Positions 1-10,979 of a stretch of 64,000 nucleotides of DNA are shown piece after piece. The stretch comes from Gigaspora rosea (Eukaryota; Glomeromycota; Glomeromycetes; Diversisporales; Gigasporaceae): positions 1-64,000 of the forward strand of contig QKWP01000578.1 of the NCBI GenBank assembly GCA_003550325.1, written 5' to 3'. The translations under genes and the position numbers were made by a program. The notes beneath the pieces were generated by a model, which worked only from the letters and a program-made list of their open reading frames with translations, searched no databases and was not told where the DNA came from. Position 1 is the stretch's first letter, and each line of letters opens with the position of its first letter.

Positions 1-1317
1 TAATATTATGAATAATATTATTTGGTGTATTAAGGCTGTTTTGGCGTTAATCATTGAGAATTTGTTTTGGCGAAGTTGGATGCCTTTCTCTGTTCAATTA
101 CTGTACTGTATTGTATTGTTTAGAATTTTTGGCGTTGAAATACTTTGAGTTCTGAATTAAATGATTGTGTAGGTGAATAATTATGATTGGTTGAATATAA
201 TTCTTTTTGGTGCTTGCTCGTTCTATTTTTATTTTGTAGGTTCAATGATGGTATGGGTGTGTAGTCCGTAGGTAACAGTTAAGTAGTTTTTAACCAAGTT
301 TCTCTGGTTTCTTACTACTTTTTGGATTAAATATAGCCTGAATGGCTTGCTGTTCTGGTTGAGTTTGTAGTGGTTTTAGTGGTTTAGTAAAGGTGTTAAT
401 TGATTGAGCGCCTTATATCTCTTTTAAGTATTTCTTTGCTCTTAATCCTTTATTGTTTATCGAATGTTAGTTAATACTTCTGTTTCAATATAGTTCCTTC
501 TTTGAGGTAGCTATTCTCAAAGTTAGTACTTCAAGAGTGCGCGCTATTTCACTTTTGATGTTCGTTGAAACTTTAGTCCAGAAAGTTATATAGTTAAATA
601 CACTTTATTAACAAGTTTTTCGATAAGAAATATGTTTATATTTAATAAACTTTGATTTTATTTATAATATTTAATATACGATAGATAATACAGTTAAATA
701 ATAATAATGTGTAATAATAAATAAGAATATATGCTATATAGTTTAATATCATTTAAGATATTGAGTACGTTGGTGCTAAACTAATATTCAAGGTTCTGTA
801 CGGTATACGGTAAAAATATTGTGGTATAAATTTCGATTTTAATACAGTAATATGATTAACGATTTTATAAGGGTAATATAAGAATGTGAGTAAATATAAT
901 TTGAATACAATTTTGAATACGCAAGAATAACTATCATGTAAAAAATTCGGGTTTAAATAATTATTTTCGATTAATAAAATACATCACGTTAATTTCGTTT
1001 TTCTATCTATTTGATCACGTTAACATATTCGTTGTTTACGTGTTATTGTTTTGATTGTTTTTCGGTAGTTACGCCGATTTCTGTACCAGCCAGATTAGTG
1101 TTACGGTTCGATTTTCAAGTTTCCGATGTTCGGTTTTCTTCATGGTCCAATTTGTACGAATTTGGAAGATGATCTTCCGGGTAATTTTATGTGATACCCT
1201 GTACACGCTATTCGATACATTAGCCTATATGAATGATCAGAATAAAATTAGTGAGACACGTGATGAATTTTGTGATGATCATTTTTCGGTAATAAAAGTA
1301 AAGTTTTCGATAATATA

Positions 1318-1365
1318 ATTTTCGGCCGGTACAAAACATACCGCGATAATAGATCGGCCGAAAAT
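1318..1365. repeat. Inverted repeat with TTCGGCCG arms
   Basis: The 11-nt arm ATTTTCGGCCG (1318-1328) is repeated exactly in inverse as CGGCCGAAAAT (1355-1365) around a 26-nt loop. It is GC-rich against its surroundings. It could be the tip of a miniature element. Confidence 0.6.
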
Positions 1366-2390
1366 TCCCCTTATAGTGTGTCCGGTACATTTTTACTAAT
1401 CATTCCGTTCATGTGAATCGTATTGCATAGTACGTATTTTATTTAATGGAAATAATAACGATTTTGAAATTTATTATAATTATCATTATTATTATTATTA
1501 ATTATTATTTATTAGTATTAGTGTGGCCATGATAAATATGTGAACGTAACATATTGTGTGTCGATCAAGCGTGGGTGTGTGAGTAAAACTTATTATTCTT
1601 GATGCATTTCTTGTTAGCCCAGTAAAACAATCCAAAATCAAAAAAAAATGAAATTTTGGAAATATTCGTAATAGCTTCTTACTTCTGCCTTAACTATAAT
1701 CTTAAGATATTTATTTTTTCTTTTTTGGGTTTGTATTAAATACTCGCACAAATAAGTATTTCGCTTGAGCCGTTCGGACTCCTTTTTACTTTCCTTTAAA
1801 ATCAATCACTTCGTGTCAATTAATCTTTTAAGTCGCGCCTTTACGAATTGTTTATCAGGCTCAAAACGAAGCATAGCCCGTATCAAGTAGATCAGATAAA
1901 CGTATGTAGAAAATGATGGAACATAAATTAAATTACGAGAAAGATTGTGAAATTCTTTTGAAGTAAAAATCCGAAAGGCTCCGGCATGTATACGGCTTCT
2001 ATTGACCCGAGTCATATCACGGACCGAAGGGCTTTTGTCGGGTAAGAGCTCTAGTTGCAGATCATATCAACTCGAATACACTAATACAAAATCAATCATA
2101 TTAGACCAATACCGTATCTCGAACTATGTGCAATTTTTTTATTAGTGTTATATAATATAAAAGTTTCATAAAATACTAATTTTTTATTAAACATTTGAAT
2201 AAGAAATCACTTAAAATCGTGTAAATGGACGAAAATCAGGTGAATTCACATGTTAACTAAAATATATTATTTTAGCAAATGAACTGCAATCTACATGTTG
2301 GCTAATATATACAATCACGATAAATCCGTTTTAAAGCAGGTCTTAAAATGAAGCTTGAATATGCACGGTTCTGATATCCAGACAGTCAGT

Positions 2391-2445
2391 AAAACCTGTG
2401 ACTGTTATCACGATAATCATTATAGTGATAAGAGTTACAGGTTTT
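2391..2445. repeat. Imperfect hairpin
   Basis: Arms of 21 nt (2391-2411 and 2425-2445) pair with two mismatches around a 13-nt loop; they begin AAAACCTGT and end ACAGGTTTT. Partial symmetry extends a few bases outward. It resembles a small foldback element. Confidence 0.6.
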
Positions 2446-2742
2446 CATTGACAATCGCTCATATTCTGATAAGTAATTTATTTGAGATTACTGATAATCT
2501 CTACTTAATATATTCTCGCGAATAACCTTATAGTTTACGGATAAAATCCTTAACTATTCCTAATAAGTTTATCGAATAAAAATTTATTCGAGAGATCACA
2601 AAACTGGCATGCTTCATTCTTAAAAAAAAAAAGAGAGAGAGAGAAAATCTTGGAATAGTATTTTCCCATAATATGGTGATCTTTATCTATTTCGTTCATT
2701 CTAAAAGCCAGCATAAAAAATTATAATTTACTTGATTTTTTG

Positions 2743-2751
2743 TATATAAAG
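2743..2751 (+). promoter_or_regulatory. TATA-like box
   Basis: TATATAAAG lies 103 nt upstream of the ATG of the secreted-protein gene. The spacing suits a fungal core promoter, but in AT-rich DNA this motif alone is weak evidence. Confidence 0.35.
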
Positions 2752-2853
2752 ATCGTTACAGGCAAAGTTATTATAAAATTAACTTGAATTCTGCACACTA
2801 TTTATCATTTTAAATAATTTAAGTTAAAAAAAATTTGTAAGATAAAAAGAACT

Positions 2854-3273
2854 ATGGCTTTTATTTTTCTATGTACACTATTAGTTATGTTTTCCATGGT
2901 CAATGCAAATCCTGGTTATCAAAGTTGTGAGAGATCCTCCTCCTTTTTGAATAAGCTTTTAATCAATGTAAATTTTGCGCCTCCTAAGCCCGAAGACTTA
3001 TATATTTCATTTAATACACAATGGAATTTTAAGGATAATTATACCACCTTGAATACCGAGTTAAGATTTATCATTTCGTTATATGATTTTGATAATCCAT
3101 GGGAAACTATATCTTCTTTTCAGGATTTCGCTCCAGGACAGAGTAAAATTTACAGATGGGATATCGTTGGAATAATTTATGGTTTAGAATTTTTAAATCA
3201 CACAATTGAAGTCATTTTAGTTGATGATCATTATATTTTTGGATGTTCGCTTTTTGATCGAAGAATGGGCTGA
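2854..3273 (+). CDS. Small secreted protein, possibly ML (MD-2-related lipid recognition)-like
   Basis: This intact single-exon frame encodes 139 residues. Residues 1-18 form a hydrophobic signal peptide ending near VNANP, so the protein should enter the secretory pathway. The mature part has two cysteines, one just after the signal peptide (YQSCE) and one near the end (IFGCSLFD), plus N-glycosylation sequons NYT and NHT. The PPKPEDL stretch followed by a beta-rich pattern, and a terminal segment of the form I-E-V-I-L-V-D-x-x-x-I-F-G-C, recall the first and last strands of the ML lipid-binding family. The middle Cys pair of that family is missing. The ATG follows a purine-rich AAAAAGAACT context and a TATA-like box. 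Size, signal peptide and lack of introns would also suit a candidate secreted effector. I am sure it is a gene; the ML assignment is tentative. Confidence 0.75.
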   Translation: MAFIFLCTLLVMFSMVNANPGYQSCERSSSFLNKLLINVNFAPPKPEDLYISFNTQWNFKDNYTTLNTELRFIISLYDFDNPWETISSFQDFAPGQSKIYRWDIVGIIYGLEFLNHTIEVILVDDHYIFGCSLFDRRMG

Positions 3274-5788
3274 AGATAGTTTTTTAATTTTTGAAATATT
3301 TATTTTATATAGATATAATATTTGTAAACAAATAATATATATATATTTTATTTATATTAATAGTCTGTTTTTTTTTTTTATATATTTAATTTATTAATTT
3401 TTTTTTTTAAAAATTAATACTTATATAGATACTGGACCTGTCGTTAAACGTAAATAATTTTCTATTTTTATATTATTACATTATTAAATTTTATTATACT
3501 GCAAATATATTACGTATTACATCATATTAATATATTAATCGTATAAAAAGAAAAAATCAATTAATTAAAGCTTTCGATGTTTAATTTTAAACAAATCTTT
3601 CATTTTTTCATTATTAATTTCTTAATATGGAATGATACAACTTTCTCGCTCGTGAAATCTTTGATCAAATATTAAAAACGCTTATTCGTCAAAGGAAAAA
3701 AAGTTCTTTAATGGATCAAAATAAATATGATAATGTTTAACTGCAATTAAAAATCCAAGCGATTCACATAACCAAATGTTAAAATTGGATAGCTCATAAT
3801 TTTAAAATCCTTTATATTGGTGTAATTAAAAAACTTCATACAATTAAGCCGCTTGAAAATAATCTAGGGGCGCAAGCTTATTTTATTATAAGATAGTTTG
3901 TGTTGTGCACCAAGTAACGAAGCATGCTAGTCAAGACAAAACCTGTTGGACGATTTTTTTATTATGCCTGTGTGGTATAGTTTTATCTTGCAATAGTAAT
4001 TGATGACGCCATTTATGAATACATTCATGAATAGAGTGTTTTAAAAGCACAATAGCCCTGGAAATTATTGAAATCGTCAATTCGATGAGTGAAAACTGAC
4101 ATTACATTTTGCAAGAAAAAGAAGAATGACAGGCTCAAAAGAAATAATTTGCTATGTGCAAGACAATGTGAGTATGTTTTTAAAACTTGTTAAAATTTTT
4201 AATCATGCGAATTTTTTTACTGTTGTGCTTTTTTTTTTTATTGACTATGCAATTTTTTTTATTTAAATTTCGGATGAGTCTATTCGTAACAGCCAGTTAC
4301 ACACATATTTGTAATAGCTTTATTTATAAACAAAAATTACTAAGATAGCTCTATTACTCTATTACACTTCTAACAAAATATAATCCTCTTGCAATTCTGT
4401 ATTAATCTTGATCTAACCCTAACTTTAAATCTACTTTAACATTAATGTGGCCTTATAGGCTATTACAAATAAGTGGTAACAGGCTGTTATATTGTATATA
4501 GAATTTTCTTCAAATTTAGGAAGAATTTTTTTTGTAATTTACAGAAATTTATGGTTTTTTTTTAAATTCTTTATATGAAATTTTATGTAAATTTTTATCA
4601 CTTTTTATTTATGCAAATGAATGTTTATATATAATTGATATTATTAATGGTCACATAGTTTTTATCACTTGGTTATATAATTTTATATTTTTTAATTTTC
4701 ACCAATTGAGAAATAAAGTATGCTGTTTCAAAATTTAAGAATGATTTAGGTCAATTTGAAATTGACCTAACTTAGTGAAATGATGCTAAATAAATGCACT
4801 TAGAAAGGTTCCACTATAGGGCACTTTAGCAGGCATTTCAGACTTTTTTCTGCTGTATGGTATTGTCACAGTGAAAGTAAGTATATGGTGTACTTGGTGA
4901 AAGAAATTGATTTCTGAAAGATAAATAAATAAAAACAATAATTATAGTAATAATAATAATAATAATAAGTATAATAAAAAATATATTATAAGTATCAGAC
5001 CCCAGATATCTCTTATATAGGTCATAACTAGATTTTGGCCAATTTGGACCTAATTTGCTAAAAATGACAAAACCATATTTACTTAAATAACATCTGATCC
5101 AGTAATCAGAATTGAATAAACTTTTTTTTGTTAGATGCACCTTACTGAGAACTTCATTTTAAAAAAAGTTTATTCAAATTGGACTACTATATGCCAAAAG
5201 AATTGTCCAAACCTGTTTTTTTTTCTTTTTAAATTTTGGCAGTTTTTGCTAAAATACATAATGTATGACCTTTGGACTAGATGTTTGGGGTTTCTAAGTA
5301 TCAATAATTTAGTATCTTCTCATAGGGTGGAAGCTGAAGTGATCAATTATCACATGTTATTTGATGAATTATAGGCCATAAAACAGAAAATAATTTGCAT
5401 CACATAAGAATCAGTAGTATAAAATAGTATACTAAAGTATGCATGAATAATGTTATAAGAAATATATAAATAATTTAAAAGCTTATAATAGTATGGTTAA
5501 CTTATAATGTAAGAACCTGAGCTGAGTTAAAGAAATATTTATAATCAAGGCAAAATAATAAGTATCTTTTTTTTATAAAAAACAATCAATCAAATATTAA
5601 ATAAAAATACTTACTTATTTAATTAATATGGTATCATTAACTCTAAAAATTCTTAGTGTCTACTATTTGACTTGGATATTTAGTAACAAAAGTTAGTAAT
5701 TAACCTATAATACAAGAACCTGGATAAATTACCACTATTCTCTCTAATTGATTTGAATAACATTTCAAGAAGTAGAAACTTGTACCAG
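3274..5788. other. AT-rich non-coding DNA
   Basis: No gene is supportable. It contains A/T homopolymer runs, a TAA microsatellite near 4950-4970 and a decayed palindrome around 5095-5190, where an arm resembling CAGAATTGAATAAACTTTT is mirrored. The two open frames of 100 and 79 codons here overlap that palindrome on opposite strands and look spurious. Confidence 0.4.
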
Positions 5789-5880
5789 TACGATCACATT
5801 CTTGATATGTGAGGGATAGTTTCCGTTCAACTTTTTTGATGTTCGCTATGCTGATTTTTGAAGAATCCTTTTTTAGTGTG
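5789..5880 (+). repeat. Dispersed repeat P, copy 1 (Pol III-like features)
   Basis: This ~92-bp unit begins TACGATCACAT and ends in a GAATCCTTTTTTAG run. It recurs at 9422-9502 and 9546-9630, in the same orientation. The T-run end could act as a Pol III terminator, and the segment GATTTTTGAA before it resembles an Sm-type site. The third copy has the T-run but a changed Sm-like core. I cannot name the RNA class, so a diverged transposon end is equally possible. Confidence 0.45.
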
Positions 5881-5970
5881 GGTAATGGTTTTCGTTTTTC
5901 TAATTCAGGTAAGTGTTATAATAATTTCGACGACACGGGATGATGATACGTGCAATGTAAATAATAGTGT

Positions 5971-6145
5971 GGGGTCTTAGCTGAGTCGGGTCTGACCCAA
6001 CCCGACCTGGGTCAGACCCAACCCGGGTCAGGTTGGGTCAGATCAAACCCGGATCGGTCAGACCCGGGTTAGAAAAAACCCGGGTCGGGTCAGACCCAGG
6101 TCAGAAAAAACCTGGGTCAGGTCATACCCGGGTCAGACCCGGATT
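5971..6145. repeat. GGGTC word tract, copy 1
   Basis: The stretch begins GGGGTCTTAGC and consists almost entirely of degenerate repeats of GGGTCAGACCC and its reverse complement. It is strongly self-complementary and far more GC-rich than its surroundings. A second tract with the same words lies at 9684-9904. Confidence 0.8.
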
Positions 6146-7469
6146 AATGATGGGCGACGCATGATGAAACCATTTCATGCAAAAATAAATTAAATTATTA
6201 TAAAAAGTATTCATCTGATAAAAAGAACTTCGTACGTACGTACAATTTTACAGGCAAAATTCTTATCATCTAGTGATTGGATTTGCATCATTTTAAAGTA
6301 TGTATGCAGCGATTACAGATCGGAATTACCAGGAACGTAAGTAGTACATAAGTGTATAGTTTTACTGGCATCTAAATCGAAGGCAAAATCTTAAAGCTGA
6401 TTGGTGTAATTTTTTCTCATGATCATTACCTGTTTTATAACATAAAATTTCTAATTTTAGAGGGAGGTTAAAGCGAAGTGAAATTTAGTTAGGAGATTTA
6501 TATTTATATATCTGAAAAACCCTGAATCTGCTATTACAGGAGATAAACCAACTAACCAGGAAAATTTATTACTGCCAAAGGCAGAAAAAAGACCCATTAT
6601 TACTAATTATCAGCCTGAAAAATTAACTGGCAAAATTTCACCTGAAATTCCAAGAATGCGGCGGTTTATGCAGCATATAGCAATGTTGGCAAATGACAAG
6701 GTCATAAAAATTTTTATGAAAATTAATATAAATGACATGTCATTTTAAATTAACAATGTCATTTTTCTTAAAAAAAAATTGTACAAAATCACGGCAAAAT
6801 AACAAATTATTAAAATTATTTTTATAAATGACATTATAAATGACAAATAAATAACAAATAATTTATTATTATAGATATATTAATGGAGCATAGTTGTAAT
6901 AGTTTTTTTATTAAGCGCGCTTACCAATAGTTCATTATCATAGAATTCTATACTCATTTTAATTTAGTAATGGCTGGAATTATGCTAGTAATTATATTTT
7001 ATACTGGACACAGTCTATCTAATTTATTAAAGACTGTCTGGTACGTACAAATTATAATTGAAAGACAAATCTGTAGTTTTTTATTTGTGATGCAGATTTA
7101 GTTCAAGTAATTTGATTGAGGGGTTTCAAAATTAGCATATTTCGAAATAAGTAGAATTTTTTAAATAGCGTTTTTACTATGTTAAATTATAAATCAGAAA
7201 AATAAAATAAAGATTTTCTAGTTTTGAAATTCCTAATTATTAGAATCTTTTTATGAATACGACCAGGCTATATGTTGTCGCAGTTTAGTGACTGGCTCTA
7301 TTAAATACCCAACCCAAATGGTGAGCACCAAGAGCTTTACTCTCTAATGGGTAAGTATTTTTATTTGCTGTTCGATTGATTTAGAGAAAAGCCACTTACT
7401 AACTTTATTTACTTCGTTTTATAAATACTTATTTTGACTTCATCTCAATTACATCACTATTTGGGATAC

Positions 7470-7690
7470 ATGTCATTTCACCGACAACTCGTTTCACTAA
7501 CATTAATTTGCCGATATGTTTATTTCACCAACAATTATTTCACCAACAGCTCTTTTCACCGGCAAGTTTTTTAAAAACATTAACCTTAACTTTAATTCTA
7601 GGCCTTACCCTAATGACAAATGATCAAAATTACTTTGTCGGTGAAATGACTGTTGACGAATCGATTGACATGTCAATGAAGTGATTGTCA
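7470..7690. repeat. TTTCACCGACAA-word repeat field, copy 1
   Basis: Variants of TTTCACCRACAA recur every 15-30 bases in the left half (7474-7560). The right half (7630-7690) carries the inverse words TTGTCGGTGAAAT and ACGAAATG. The whole forms a loose foldback. A related field with CACAGACAA words lies at 42430-42790. Confidence 0.6.
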
Positions 7691-8585
7691 ACGAAATGCG
7701 CACCACCAAATATTAGATTATACTGTTTTTAACTCAGTCTCGATCTTGATCGATTGTCACGTGTACTACTATCACAAGCTAAGTTAAACCTATTTTTTTT
7801 TTATTACCATTATTATTATTATTAACGAGAACAACTGTGTAATGTTTTAGGTTCTAATTCCACGCCCCTCACGAAATTTTCAGCATACAACTTTTAAACC
7901 TAATTTAATAATCATATGCATTCAAAATCATGAACTTAAAGTATAAGAAATTAATATATTGACTTAAAACAACTAAATATAAGGTAATTAAATATATCGC
8001 TTTTGAAATTAGTGATGAATTTTTAACAAGCTAATTGAATTATCAATATATGAGCTACAAATATGCAATTAGATAATAAAATATCCTGAACAGCTAGATA
8101 TTAGTGAAAATAAAGTTTTCGCATATTCACATATGGATCTGGCATTTTTTTTTACTAAATACATCATATTCTTTATATAGTGAATATAGATGATATTAAA
8201 AGAAATTAGTTAAATAATTATTTTGTACTATTTATTTAATTAATAATATATTTATGTCATACCTCTGATTGAAATCGTCCTGATTCAGAATTGAGCTGCT
8301 CTGAATGAGAATCTTGCAAATTATTTTGGCGAAATTAAAACTTTAGAATTAGTGTTGGTGTTAGAATTAGGTTTAGAGCAAAAACCTTTGGTTTTGATTT
8401 GCAAAAAATTACAAATGTTCTTATTCAGAACGTGAATCAGAACGATTTCTAACTAGAGTATATATATACATTGCAAGTTCATAGTTATTTGATATTATTG
8501 AGATTGCGATCTTTAAGATTTTAGATACTTTATAATAATTTAAAATAATTATTAACATTATCTCTAGTATAAAAAAGTTCTTGAA

Positions 8586-8926
8586 ATGAGTCAATTGCGA
8601 GGCAAAATAATACAAGAACGCAAGTTAAAAGCCATTCATTGAAAAAATCAGCAAAGCAAATTCACAATTCTAATATTATACTACCTATATCTTCCGATTC
8701 CGAAAATGATTTATCTCAAGAATCTGACTTTGAATGCAATCAGATAAGTAACAATAATAATAATAATAATAATAATAATCAATGGGAAGAAATTATTACA
8801 AATTGGTTAGAACTTTTAGAAGATGAACAATATGGGAAGGATTTAGATTCTGAGGATTTAGATGAAGAGTTTATTCTACCGCTAGTCAAAATGCCAAATG
8901 GTCTTTATTACAAATTTTTAAGATAA
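8586..8926 (+). pseudogene. Acidic Asn-rich ORF inside the hAT element
   Basis: The open frame running to the TAA at 8924-8926 gives a protein with a Ser/Asp/Glu-rich stretch (SSDSENDLSQESD), a run of ten Asn encoded by an AAT microsatellite (about 8753-8779), and an acidic C-terminal part containing WEEIITNWLELLEDEQ. It has no in-frame ATG nearby. The best ATG (8586, MSQLRGK...) is in a different frame that hits TGA at 8640, which suggests a frameshift near 8630. The pattern (basic start, acidic low-complexity linker, WLELLEDEQ helix) looks like the N-terminal part of a longer transposon-associated protein. The family is not recognised. Confidence 0.4.
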
Positions 8927-9240
8927 TATTGTATGACCTACTTTTTGTAATTTGTTATTAAGAGATTAAATATAATTATAAAATTTTATTAATTTTACTG
9001 GTTAATAAAATCATATGATTTATAAATAACAGAGCGTCATAAAAAATAAATGATTTTTTTTAGGACAAAAATGACTTGTCATATGACATGTTGTCATTTA
9101 TTTTAAATGACGATGTGCCAACACTGGCATGTAGATCATGTATTAACCTCCACTCTAACCCAACCCAACAATTTCATGTAATAAAACTTATCGTAAATTG
9201 GTCATAAGATGATTATATATTGCAAAATTCGTTCTTCCTT

Positions 9241-9297
9241 AGTAAATGATTGGCTTACATGTGCCGCGCAGCGGCACATGTAAGCCAATCATTTACT
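9241..9297. repeat. Perfect 57-bp palindrome
   Basis: Arms of 27 nt (9241-9267 and 9271-9297) are exactly complementary around a 3-nt loop, with a GC-rich tip (GTGCCGC-GCA-GCGGCAC). No mismatch has accumulated, unlike most hairpins in this window, so it is recent or maintained. It sits 115 bp outside the hAT element in otherwise plain DNA. Confidence 0.9.
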
Positions 9298-9421
9298 TTG
9301 ATTAAGTGATAATCTGATGTCATTTGTAATACTTAATTATTACGATCAATGGCTTGCCATTTGAAGTAAAATCAGTTTTAAATTTTAGCCAACTTTTATT
9401 AAAAAATGATTCATAATACCT

Positions 9422-9502
9422 GTACGATCACATGAAATGTGAGAGGGATGGTTCAGTTCAACTTTTGATGCACTACGTTGATTTTTGAAAAATCCTTTTT
9501 GG
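9422..9502 (+). repeat. Dispersed repeat P, copy 2
   Basis: This unit begins TACGATCACATGAAATG and contains GGTTCAGTTC (9450-9459), which resembles a Pol III B box. It ends GATTTTTGAAAAATCCTTTTT. It lies 43 bp before copy 3 and, like copy 1, precedes a GGGTC tract. Confidence 0.45.
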
Positions 9503-9545
9503 TTGAAATAATGATTTTCATTTATTCACAATTACAATATTGCAG

Positions 9546-9630
9546 TACGATCACATGAAATGTGTGAGGGATGGTTTAATTAATGTTTTTGGGCATGGCC
9601 TATGCTGATTTTCGCAGAATCCTTTTTTAG
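9546..9630 (+). repeat. Dispersed repeat P, copy 3
   Basis: This unit begins TACGATCACATGAAATG and ends GAATCCTTTTTTAG. The B-box-like and Sm-like words are degraded here. With copy 2 it forms a tandem pair immediately upstream of the GGGTC tract. Confidence 0.45.
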
Positions 9631-9683
9631 TAGAAGTAATGGTTTTCATTTATTTACCAGGAACATCAAAGGTGAAGATGGAA

Positions 9684-9904
9684 GGGTGATGACCCGGGTT
9701 TAACCCGGGTTGGGTTGGGTTGGGTCAGACCTGGGTCGGGTTTGACATGAGGCAGGTCAGACCCGGGTCGGGTTTGGCATGAGGCGGGTCAGACCAGGGT
9801 CAGGTTTGACATGAGATGGGTCAGACCCGAGTCGGGTTTTGACCCAAGTGGGTCTGACCCGGGTCAGGCCCAAACCTGACCCAACCCGACCCATTAAGAC
9901 CCCT
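9684..9904. repeat. GGGTC word tract, copy 2
   Basis: Degenerate repeats of GGGTCAGACCCGGGTCGGG fill this stretch. Its right edge, read inward, begins GGGGTCTTAATGGGTCGGG, matching the left edge of copy 1 (GGGGTCTTAGCTGAGTCGGG). It is self-complementary and GC-rich. Confidence 0.8.
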
Positions 9905-10979
9905 AGGGAATATACTCGTGATTGTGTATAAATATGTTGTGATCGGTGAATACACTTTCAAAAATGGCATTTATATATTGTAACTTGACTATGCCTGAAT
10001 ATGAAATACTTTTTAAATTATTCCTGTTTATTGTTGCTAATTAATGCATGGTGATCTGATTTTTTTAAAATGTATCTTATACCGAATAATAATAAAATAT
10101 TACGATATATGAAACTGTTTGTTCTTGTATTCCTAATAAGGGAGTTATGTGACCGATATTTGATAGCTTTCGATTGTTATCAGTTATTGATACCAATAAA
10201 ATTTTTTGGAAAAAAAAAAAGAACGATTGTATTATTTTGTGTACATATTTTACTTTGTAATATTAAGATGATGATGTTGTTTTAGTGAATTCTTTAACCA
10301 TGGTTGATAGATTTATGATGTTTGAATTATAACATTTAATGATTAAGTATAGTGGTGTTAATTATACAAAGTTATACTATGTGATAGGTGTCTGTTAAAA
10401 TTGATTTGACAAAATTCATTAAATGCGGTTAAGGGAGATTTTAAAATCAAACCGAGGTAAGGAATAATGTCGCCTTAACGTTTTTGGTACAGGTTTGATT
10501 TACAAACTGGACGTCACGAGATTCTGACATGTCATCAAACAATCACGAATGATTAATGGATAATTATGATGTATAAATTACAAAAGTATGTGAGTTAAAT
10601 ATAATATGACTGATTTATGATGTAATTAATTTATAGTTGTAATTGCTAATGGGATACTTTTGAAATTATGCCTGTTTAATTATTCCTAATACAGTAATAA
10701 AGGGTTATATAATTGATGTTTGATGTTTTTTAATTTTTAGTTTTCAATACCAATAAAATGTTTTGGGCACTTTGCTGTTTTTGATTTGCTATATCCAAAA
10801 ATTGTAATCAGATCGTATAAAAATTTAAAATATGATTAGAATGATTCTTTTACTACGAATTAGTAATATTAAAAAAACGACTTTCATTTGTTACGCACAC
10901 TTTGTATTTTGGGATCTAAAAAATCAACTTCTGTTCATCATTCACACTTTGTATCTTTTGAAATTAGACTGAGACATGG
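9905..10979. other. AT-rich non-coding DNA
   Basis: No gene is supportable here. A 71-codon frame at 10070-10285 is hydrophobic by AT bias and has no other support. Confidence 0.4.

Larger units (their letters stand above)
1..2742. other. Gene-poor intergenic DNA
   Basis: I see no supportable gene in this stretch. The longest open frames (87 codons at 1055-1318, 69 codons on the minus strand at 1806-2015) have no recognisable motif or splice context and no clear start environment. The first 600 bases are T/G-rich. Two inverted repeats are listed separately. Confidence 0.5.
6681..9126. mobile_element. hAT-like element, 8-bp target duplication
   Basis: The left end CAATGTTGGCAAATGAC and the inverted right end (read inward: CAGTGTTGGCACAT) are typical hAT-type termini. 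They are flanked by GCATATAG (6673-6680) and GCATGTAG (9127-9134), an 8-bp duplication with one mismatch, as expected for hAT. Subterminal regions of both ends carry many TGTCATT/AATGACA words, common in hAT transposase-binding zones. No hAT transposase with a C-terminal dimerisation domain is visible inside, so the copy is non-autonomous or gutted. It contains a short acidic/Asn-rich ORF (8586-8926) and a CACCGACAA-word repeat field (7470-7690). Confidence 0.7.
6540..9181 (+). pseudogene. Host exon split by a hAT insertion
   Basis: After a good 3' splice site (CTATTACAG, ending 6539) an open frame runs from 6540 to 6680 with coding-like composition (...LLLPKAEKRPIITNYQ...PRMRRFMQH). It is interrupted by the 2.45-kb element at 6681-9126. 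If the element and one target duplication are mentally removed, the frame continues through 9135-9178 (about 15 codons: IDHVLTSTLTQPNNFM) to a TAA at 9179-9181. This supports insertion into a terminal coding exon. No upstream exon was identified, so the original gene and its function are unknown. It could instead be part of an older transposon ORF. Confidence 0.4.

Noticed and set aside
1055..1318. 87-codon open frame near the left edge
   Set aside because: Cys/Phe-rich but without signal peptide logic, repeats or introns; it ends in an inverted repeat. Not enough to call a gene.
10070..10285. 71-codon open frame
   Set aside because: Hydrophobic by AT bias, no splice context or motif.
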